Of a DNA stretch of 64,000 nt, positions 59,903 to 64,000 are shown one piece after another. Within the stretch, counting starts at the first letter, position 1; each line of letters starts with the position of its first letter. Origin of the DNA: Bifidobacterium panos (lineage in GTDB: Bacteria; Actinomycetota; Actinomycetes; Actinomycetales; Bifidobacteriaceae). Under the pieces are notes generated by a model that worked only from the letters and a program-made list of their open reading frames with translations, ran no database searches and had not been told where the DNA came from. A program made the position numbers and the translations under genes. The stretch spans positions 23,982 to 87,981 of the forward strand of contig NZ_JAAIIJ010000018.1 of the NCBI RefSeq assembly GCF_012932445.1, in the 5' to 3' direction.

Positions 59903-60088
59903 ATGGAAACCATGATGGAAGCCTACGGCGCTTATTGCAGGCCGGAAACCGTACACGGCGGCATAGCCGACGAAAACCACAGAGCCGCGCACAGGCTCAG
60001 ACAGGAACGGATACGCACCCAGGCGCTATGCCGCATCGCGGACGCACTCGAACGCATCGCAGCCATGACGGAAGGCAACGGGCAGTGA
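59903..60088 (+). CDS. Small element protein, 61 residues
   Basis: METMMEAYGAYCRPETVHGGIADENHRAAHRLRQERIRTQALCRIADALERIAAM is mostly one amphipathic helix with LERIA-type heptads. AAAGGAAAA precedes the ATG. It overlaps the scaffold-like gene (GTGA). It may be a coiled-coil partner of head assembly; unrecognised. Confidence 0.55.
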   Translation: METMMEAYGAYCRPETVHGGIADENHRAAHRLRQERIRTQALCRIADALERIAAMTEGNGQ

Positions 60089-60468
60089 ACGAGAAAAGCA
60101 TCACGCCAAGAATCCCGGACAGGAACCATACGGAAAACGGCGAACGGAACCGGCGCGACGTCAGCCGTGAAGCACGGAATTACCGGCTCAGGCTCAGACA
60201 GGCGGAACGGGAGCGCGACGATCTCATGTGCCGTCTTGAAGCCGAGAAAAGGAAAAACGAGCGCCTGAAGACCGAGCTCGGCATGACCCTCGTGCACCGG
60301 CAGGTGGCCTCCGAGACGGGGGTGCCTATCGAATTGATCACCGGGGCCACCGTCGAGGAATGCCGGGCGCAGGCCGACTCGATCAAGTCCAACGCCGATA
60401 GCCTGACCCGGTTCGCCAGCACCGACGCGCTGAAGAACCAAGTCGCAAAACGTGAACTATTCGGGTAG
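60085..60468 (+). CDS. Phage scaffold-like coiled-coil protein
   Basis: 127 residues from GTG 60085, overlapping the previous stop by 4 bp. Residues about 30-75 form a coiled coil (RLRLRQAERERDDLMCRLEAEKRKNERLKTEL). The tail VHRQVASETGVPIELITGATVEECRAQADSIKSNADSL has the pattern of actinophage scaffold C-termini (a helix, G-IP-ELI-G-T-EE, helix). It is placed just before the capsid gene. The function is inferred from pattern and position. Confidence 0.62.
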   Translation: MNEKSITPRIPDRNHTENGERNRRDVSREARNYRLRLRQAERERDDLMCRLEAEKRKNERLKTELGMTLVHRQVASETGVPIELITGATVEECRAQADSIKSNADSLTRFASTDALKNQVAKRELFG

Positions 60469-60475
60469 AATCGGA

Positions 60476-60509
60476 AACCGCAGCGGCCACGACGCCGTTG
60501 CGGTTTTTT
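60476..60509 (+). terminator. Terminator between scaffold-like and capsid genes
   Basis: AACCGCAGCGG (60476-60486) pairs with CCGTTGCGGTT (60495-60505) with one mismatch, then a TTTTTT run. The capsid gene may therefore have its own promoter in 60510-60606 or rely on read-through. Confidence 0.8.
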
Positions 60510-60606
60510 AATATTCCGCCCCCGAGGGGCACAGGACGACACCCAGCGGGACGCCTGACACCGACAGTCAGCGCCCCAAAGGAACGGGCGCGGAAAGAAG
60601 ACAACC

Positions 60607-61473
60607 ATGGTATTCACCAGCAACTCGATGGGCGACGGCGACCGGATCACGGTCATGTGGCCGGAGGAACAACTGGCGGACGCGCTCATATTCGACCAGA
60701 CCACGGCCACGATGCGCCTCGAAACCGACTCGGACATGGTACAGGTGCCATACGTGGACGGCGACCTTAACGCCGACCTCGTGAACGAAGGCGCGGAAAT
60801 CTCACCGAAGGACGCCCGAATGAGCGTCATCACCGTGACCACGCGCAAGATCGCAAACCTCACCGTGATCAGCCGCGAGACATACACCAAGCTATCCAGC
60901 TCCGCCTCCGGTGCCGGTCGTGAGACCTCTTTCGTCGAGGGCTTTTTCAACAGCTTCACCAACTCGGTGACCGAAAAGGCGGACCAGCTCCTGCTCGCCA
61001 ACCAGCCAACCGAGGACAAGCCCGGCCCCACCGGGCTGCTCCACACGACCGGCATCGTGGACGGCGGCAACATCACCGATACGCTCGACCCGCTGCTTGA
61101 CGCCATCGCCACCGTAAGCGACAACGGCGGCACGCCAACGTCCATCATCATGGGCTATGACTCCTGGGCGTACCTGCTCAAGCTGAGGGACAGCGAGGGC
61201 AGATCGGTTATCGCCGCCGACGTGGCCAACACCCCCACACCCATGCTCTACGGCCTGCCGGTCATCCTCAACCGACACACGCCACGGAACACCATCCTGC
61301 TCAACGACAGGCACGAAATCGTAAGCGCTTACGGCCCGGTCGAAATAGCACGCACCGACGATCGGTACTTCGAGCAGGACAGCATCGGCCTCCGTTGGAC
61401 GTTCCGAATGGGTTTCGGCGTCGTGCATCCGAAACGTCTCGCCAAACTCACCACAGGCGCATCATCCAAGTGA
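60607..61473 (+). CDS. HK97-fold phage major capsid protein
   Basis: 288 residues. N-arm and E-loop region: ATMRLETDSDMVQVPYVDGDLNADLVNEGAEISPKDARMSVITVTTRKIANLTVISRETY. P-domain helix: FVEGFFNSFTNSVTEKADQLLLAN. A-domain: GYDSWAYLLKLRDSEGR, LYGLPVILNRHTPRNTILLND. C-terminal strand: GLRWTFRMGFGVVHPKRLAKL. No delta domain is fused, in keeping with a separate scaffold upstream. Encapsulin is an alternative reading of the fold, but the phage-type context favours a capsid. Confidence 0.92.
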   Translation: MVFTSNSMGDGDRITVMWPEEQLADALIFDQTTATMRLETDSDMVQVPYVDGDLNADLVNEGAEISPKDARMSVITVTTRKIANLTVISRETYTKLSSSASGAGRETSFVEGFFNSFTNSVTEKADQLLLANQPTEDKPGPTGLLHTTGIVDGGNITDTLDPLLDAIATVSDNGGTPTSIIMGYDSWAYLLKLRDSEGRSVIAADVANTPTPMLYGLPVILNRHTPRNTILLNDRHEIVSAYGPVEIARTDDRYFEQDSIGLRWTFRMGFGVVHPKRLAKLTTGASSK

Positions 61474-61481
61474 GCTGAACC

Positions 61482-61509
61482 CTAGGGGGAGTGCCCCGGC
61501 TCCCCCTAG
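61482..61509 (+). terminator. Stem-loop after the capsid gene
   Basis: CTAGGGGGAG (61482-61491) pairs with CTCCCCCTAG (61500-61509), 9 bp past the stop; no T-run. Confidence 0.55.
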
Positions 61510-61618
61510 ACGGAGCCCCCTCGGGTGCAGGGCCAATCTCTCCCCGGCAATTCCAAACGTGACACCCAACGCCGTAACGTAACGCCAAAACGTTGCAAAC
61601 ACAACGCCTAACGCCTCC

Positions 61619-61695
61619 AAATGGGTGAAAACAAATGGGTGAAAACAGGCCCCAATCATCCTAAACGTGACGCCAAGCGTCGAAATGGGTGAAAC
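61619..61695. repeat. Three AAATGGGTGAAA repeats near the right end
   Basis: AAATGGGTGAAAAC occurs twice in tandem (61619-61632, 61633-61646) and once more as AAATGGGTGAAAC at 61683-61695. Interspersed copies of an acgtgac-ccaa-cg motif surround them. They lie between the capsid gene and attR. They could be recombination arm sites or a packaging signal. The rest of 61510-62000 shows no gene. Confidence 0.65.
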
Positions 61696-61872
61696 TGCGC
61701 TCCCGACTCAATAACGAAACGTTATCGAGTTCAGGGCAGCATACCAGTTGCCGTCATCATGGAGGCAACCGCCAAGACAATGCGAGTCGAGCGCCCCTCC
61801 TGAAGAGCGAGCAATACCGATAGTATCGGCATTGCTCAGAATGAAACATCGCCGATTAATACAATCCCCCGC

Positions 61873-61897
61873 ATTAACCCCGCTCATTTGTCAATAA
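61873..61897. repeat. Possible integrase arm site, right end
   Basis: ATTAACCCCGCTCATTTGTC and following bases match 54896-54920 at 21 of 25 positions in direct orientation, about 100 bp from attR. Confidence 0.5.
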
Positions 61898-62000
61898 ACG
61901 GTGCTTGCAAATTGATACAGAATAGACATTTTAGCCTACTGCCGGTTATCATCTGCTGTCTGTTTAAATCCCGCTCTATCTGTTTGCAAACTGATAGTTT

Positions 62001-62042
62001 AAATCGTTAGGTCAGCGGATCGATGCCGCTCGGAGCCACCAC
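62001..62042 (+). repeat. attR: 42-bp duplicate of the tRNA-Phe 3' end
   Basis: Perfect copy of 54767-54808. It lacks the 5' half of the tRNA and is not a functional gene. Confidence 0.93.
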
Positions 62043-62045
62043 AAG

Positions 62046-62070
62046 AAAACCCCGCCTTGCGCGGGGTTTT
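62046..62070. terminator. Native tRNA-Phe terminator, also serving the phosphatase gene
   Basis: AAAACCCCGC-CTTGC-GCGGGGTTTT directly after attR. Before integration it would have followed tRNA-Phe; it is also 4 bp past the stop of the minus-strand phosphatase gene. Confidence 0.85.
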
Positions 62071-62073
62071 TCG

Positions 62074-62589
62074 TTAGTTCAGCTGGTCGGCGACCCAATC
62101 GACGATGTAAGGGGCGACCTGCTCGATTTGGTCGATGGCCACCTCGAACTCGTGCTGGCCGCCATACCACGGATCCACCAAGTCGATCTCGTCTTCGCGC
62201 CCGGGCTTCGGCTTGGGCAGGTCCGGGTCGAAACTGCGATACATCTGCACCTGCGAACGCTTGGCCTCGGGCAACTGGCGCTTGAGCGCGCGCATATGCG
62301 AAGCCGTCATGGGCAGGAACAGGTCGGTGCGTTCGATTTCGTCACGGCTGATGCGGTGCGCGAAATGGTCGCGCGGAATCTCGTCGCCATAGCCGCGTTC
62401 GCGCAGCACGCGCACGGCGCGCGGGTCGATGGGGTGGCTCCATTCCTCATCGGAGACGCCACTGGATTCGACGGTGACTCTGTCGCCAAGGCCGCGCTCT
62501 TCGAAGAAGTGGCGCAGGATGATCTCGCCCATCGGAGAACGGCAGATGTTGCCGGTGCATACGGTCATCACGGTATATGTATCAGACAT
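62074..62589 (-). CDS. Low-molecular-weight protein-tyrosine phosphatase
   Basis: 171 residues: the active-site P-loop VCTGNICRSPMGE (C-x5-R) at residues 9-21 and the general-acid Asp in DLVDPWYGGQHEF. It dephosphorylates tyrosine-phosphorylated proteins; the substrate is unknown. ATG 62589 (MSDTYTVMTVCTG) gives the usual size; the longer ORF to 62742 runs through repeat DNA and is rejected. Confidence 0.94.
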   Translation of the reverse strand: MSDTYTVMTVCTGNICRSPMGEIILRHFFEERGLGDRVTVESSGVSDEEWSHPIDPRAVRVLRERGYGDEIPRDHFAHRISRDEIERTDLFLPMTASHMRALKRQLPEAKRSQVQMYRSFDPDLPKPKPGREDEIDLVDPWYGGQHEFEVAIDQIEQVAPYIVDWVADQLN

Positions 62590-62628
62590 ACGTTTCTCTT
62601 TACCACACCCCTCAGTCAGCCCGACGCT

Positions 62629-62665
62629 GCTGTTACGCACAACGCAGTGCGTTGTGCGTAACAGC
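62629..62665. repeat. Perfect 18-bp-arm palindrome upstream of the phosphatase gene
   Basis: GCTGTTACGCACAACGCA (62629-62646) and its exact complement (62648-62665) are separated by one base. It is 40 bp from the phosphatase start. Confidence 0.85.
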
Positions 62666-62793
62666 GAGCAGCGATAGCGTCGCGAGCGCGCAGACCCAAA
62701 CACGTGATTGGCGCAATCACAAATCACAGTACCCAGGACCATACCGGCAAATCAACGGGAAAGCACGTTAAATAGGCAATGTACGTGTCTTGG

Positions 62794-63022
62794 GGAGCGG
62801 ATGTCGCCGTGTTCGACACCCTCCAGACGAACAGCCCAGTGGGCTGTTCGTACCGATATCGAAGGGCAACGCCATATAACGAGAACAGAATATCCCGTGG
62901 CCTCTGTGCCATTGCGCCAAGGCAACAACATCGTTCCCGGCCCACTCCCGAGTCACAGTGGCCATCTACCCCGTTCCCAGCACGCCTACCGGCAACCAGT
63001 CTCACACGGCGACATCCGCTCC
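62794..63022. repeat. Long hairpin element, copy C, with enlarged loop
   Basis: GGAGCGGATGTCGCCGTG (62794-62811) pairs perfectly with 63005-63022. The loop begins tcgacaccctcc as in copy A but is about 191 nt, with an inner hairpin CGAACAGCCC-AGT-GGGCTGTTCG (62828-62850). The left flank 62737-62793 matches 10218-10274. 62590-63351 holds no supported gene. Confidence 0.82.
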
Positions 63023-63065
63023 AAAAACGCGGTTATGTCTGTTTGAGTGTGTTTGTTTGTTTGAG

Positions 63066-63293
63066 GGAGCGAATATTGCCGTGTTCGGCGTAGTTTTCTG
63101 TTGGTTGGCGGTATGCGCACTGAGGACGGAATTGATGGCACCGCAACTCAAAGCGTGCCAAGCACGACGTTGTTACGCCGGCGCAATGGTACGAAAGCCA
63201 CGGTATCGTCTGGTTTCGTTATATGGCGTTGTCGCTGGTGGTCGACACGCACAGCCCACTGGGCTGTGCGTCCCACACGGCGACATCCGCTCC
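63066..63293. repeat. Long hairpin element, copy D, stem partly decayed
   Basis: GGAGCGAATATTGCCGTG (63066-63083) faces CACGGCGACATCCGCTCC (63276-63293) with three mismatches. An inner hairpin CGCACAGCCC-ACT-GGGCTGTGCG lies at 63248-63270. Confidence 0.72.
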
Positions 63294-63366
63294 AAAAACG
63301 CATCTGTGTTCGTTTGAGAGTAACGCGTCTGCCTGTTTGAGGGTAACGCGGTTATGTGCGTTTGAG
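63294..63366. repeat. Short tandem repeat behind OrfA-like copy 2
   Basis: About three units (gtttgagagtaacgcg, gtttgagggtaacgcg, gtttgaggaagcgg), the last being the end of the gene with its stop, as at 10366-10545. Confidence 0.7.
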
Positions 63367-63741
63367 GAAGCGGATTTCCTCTTCTAGCTGTTGGATACGC
63401 AGGGCTTGGGCGGCGATGAGGCGGTCGCGGGGGTCGCGCGGATCGTATGGGTCGACGGTGTCGCGGGACTTGGGTTTGAGTTGTTTGGGGTGGAGTGGTT
63501 CGGGAGAACGTTTCCAGCGGGCGAAGGCGCGCTCGATGCGCTTGTGGCCCACGAGCTTGGGGTCAAGGCCGGCCTGGCGGAACAGGTCCACCGGCTTCTC
63601 ACCCTCCCTGTAGCGGCGCATGCACTCGATACGGAACCAGTCCGCGTAATGGATGCGCGAGGACGCGTCCACCATGTCCACCGCCGCCAACGACGACAAA
63701 TACGCCCGCTGACCCGACGTAAAACTTTGCGGCTCACTCAT
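63352..63741 (-). CDS. IS3 OrfA-like HTH/coiled-coil protein, copy 2
   Basis: 129 residues, MSEPQSFTSGQRAYLSSLAAVDMVDASSRIHYADWF... to LEEEIRFLKRT, differing from copy 1 (10531-10923) at only a few positions, mainly the second residue and the KPPKPKS/QLKPKS linker. The same AGGAAGG RBS. Upstream 63742-63994 matches 10924-11163. No OrfB lies nearby. The near-identity over 53 kb implies recent spread or gene conversion. Confidence 0.7.
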   Translation of the reverse strand: MSEPQSFTSGQRAYLSSLAAVDMVDASSRIHYADWFRIECMRRYREGEKPVDLFRQAGLDPKLVGHKRIERAFARWKRSPEPLHPKQLKPKSRDTVDPYDPRDPRDRLIAAQALRIQQLEEEIRFLKRT

Positions 63742-63874
63742 ATTGTCGGCCGTCCTTCCTGATACGCAGGGAACTGAAAAACTTTTGAAGGCCCCGCTGT
63801 CTTGCGCGAGGCTCGCGATGCTGTCGCCGCTCGCTGCTTTGAAGAGCGCGCGACACCAAACACGGGAATCTATA

Positions 63875-63994
63875 GGCCCCCGCAGGCGGGGGCTGTCGCG
63901 CGGATGCGCGACTGGGGGTGGTCACGCCAGTCACGTGACCACGCCCGCACCACCCCAGTCGGCCTGCGGCCGACAGCCCCCGCCAGCGGGGGCC
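63875..63994. repeat. Cloverleaf-forming palindromic repeat, copy 3
   Basis: Near-identical to 11056-11163, with GCGCGGATGCGC instead of GCGCGAACGCGC and an additional CCCCCGCCAGCGGGGG end hairpin. It reaches the window edge. Confidence 0.72.
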
Positions 63995-64000
63995 AAGGGA

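Larger units (their letters stand above)
54767..62042. mobile_element. Integrative phage-satellite-like element in tRNA-Phe
   Basis: About 7.2 kb between perfect 42-bp att repeats. Left part on the minus strand: integrase and a regulator-like gene. Right part on the plus strand: excisionase, two small genes, an ATPase/initiator, an iteron cluster, four small genes including a scaffold-like one, and an HK97-type capsid gene. No portal, prohead protease, terminase, tail or lysis gene is visible. The layout resembles phiRv1/phiRv2-type or capsid-encoding satellites that use a helper phage. Confidence 0.88.

Noticed and set aside
59617..60468. A 283-codon frame including the scaffold-like protein
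   Set aside because: The first half overlaps other genes in a different frame and is Arg/His/Thr-rich; the true start is GTG 60085, coupled to the preceding stop.
60607..61473. Encapsulin nanocompartment instead of capsid
   Set aside because: No cargo gene with a targeting peptide nearby; integrase, excisionase, scaffold-like gene and att sites point to a phage-derived element.
62001..62042. A second tRNA-Phe gene
   Set aside because: Only the 3' half is present; it is the attR duplicate.

Overview
The window is chromosomal DNA of a high-GC Gram-positive bacterium, almost certainly a Bifidobacterium and most likely of the B. longum group. The signs are the actinobacterial S10/spc gene order with short zinc-type S14, the UPF0210/UPF0237 (PFL + ACT) pair, a GlxR-like Crp regulator, an actinobacterial-type LeuB, an LAxTG-anchored giant surface protein, and RBS and codon use typical of the genus. 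The species is inferred from content; no search was run. Layout: (1) 1-7724, minus strand, the S10 operon and the start of the spc operon (rpsJ to a partial rplF). (2) 8.0-10.2 kb, an array of three palindromes with a 52-bp period, then recQ. (3) 10.2-20 kb, an accessory stretch: an IS3-OrfA-like gene embedded in structured repeats, a 2532-residue repetitive surface protein gene, and hairpin elements on both sides in opposite orientation. (4) 20-26.3 kb, mutY, a TrmL-like methyltransferase, UPF0210/UPF0237, two PIN-domain toxin-antitoxin modules that meet tail to tail, and a YihY/BrkB membrane protein. (5) 26.5-28.6 kb, an AAA/DUF4143 ATPase cassette between 109-bp direct repeats. (6) 28.6-33.3 kb, a rare-sugar (D-allose/allulose type) cluster: ROK repressor, AlsE-like epimerase, AlsK-like ROK kinase, MFS transporter. 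(7) 33.4-45.2 kb, core metabolism: the DeoR-galT-galK Leloir operon, pyrD, an old-yellow-enzyme oxidoreductase, a class A PBP, a Crp/GlxR regulator, a lipoate ligase, a TM2 protein, leuB. (8) 45.2-52.1 kb, an accessory island: a truncated DUF4411 toxin with its ImmA/IrrE partner, a MITE, a DUF3800-like/winged-helix pair, a broken coiled-coil gene, and an AlbA_2/HATPase regulator with an HTH partner. (9) 52.1-54.8 kb, tRNA-Glu, trmB, galE, tRNA-Asp, tRNA-Phe. (10) 54.77-62.04 kb, a 7.2-kb integrative phage-satellite-like element in the 3' end of tRNA-Phe, with perfect 42-bp att repeats. (11) 62.07-64 kb, a low-molecular-weight tyrosine phosphatase gene and a second copy of the OrfA-like element. 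How the genes work together: galE with galT-galK gives the Leloir pathway. The als-like genes would phosphorylate and epimerise allulose-6-phosphate to fructose-6-phosphate. The integrative element carries integrase, excisionase, an ATPase/initiator followed by a 12-copy bidirectional iteron cluster that looks like an origin, a scaffold-like protein and an HK97-type capsid protein. No portal, protease or terminase is visible, which is the pattern of a helper-dependent satellite (compare phiRv1/phiRv2 of M. tuberculosis). A recurring theme is structured or tandem repeat DNA directly after stop codons (orfA copies, trmB, the ACT gene, the AlbA and HTH genes), together with hairpins whose stems differ between copies while complementarity is kept.
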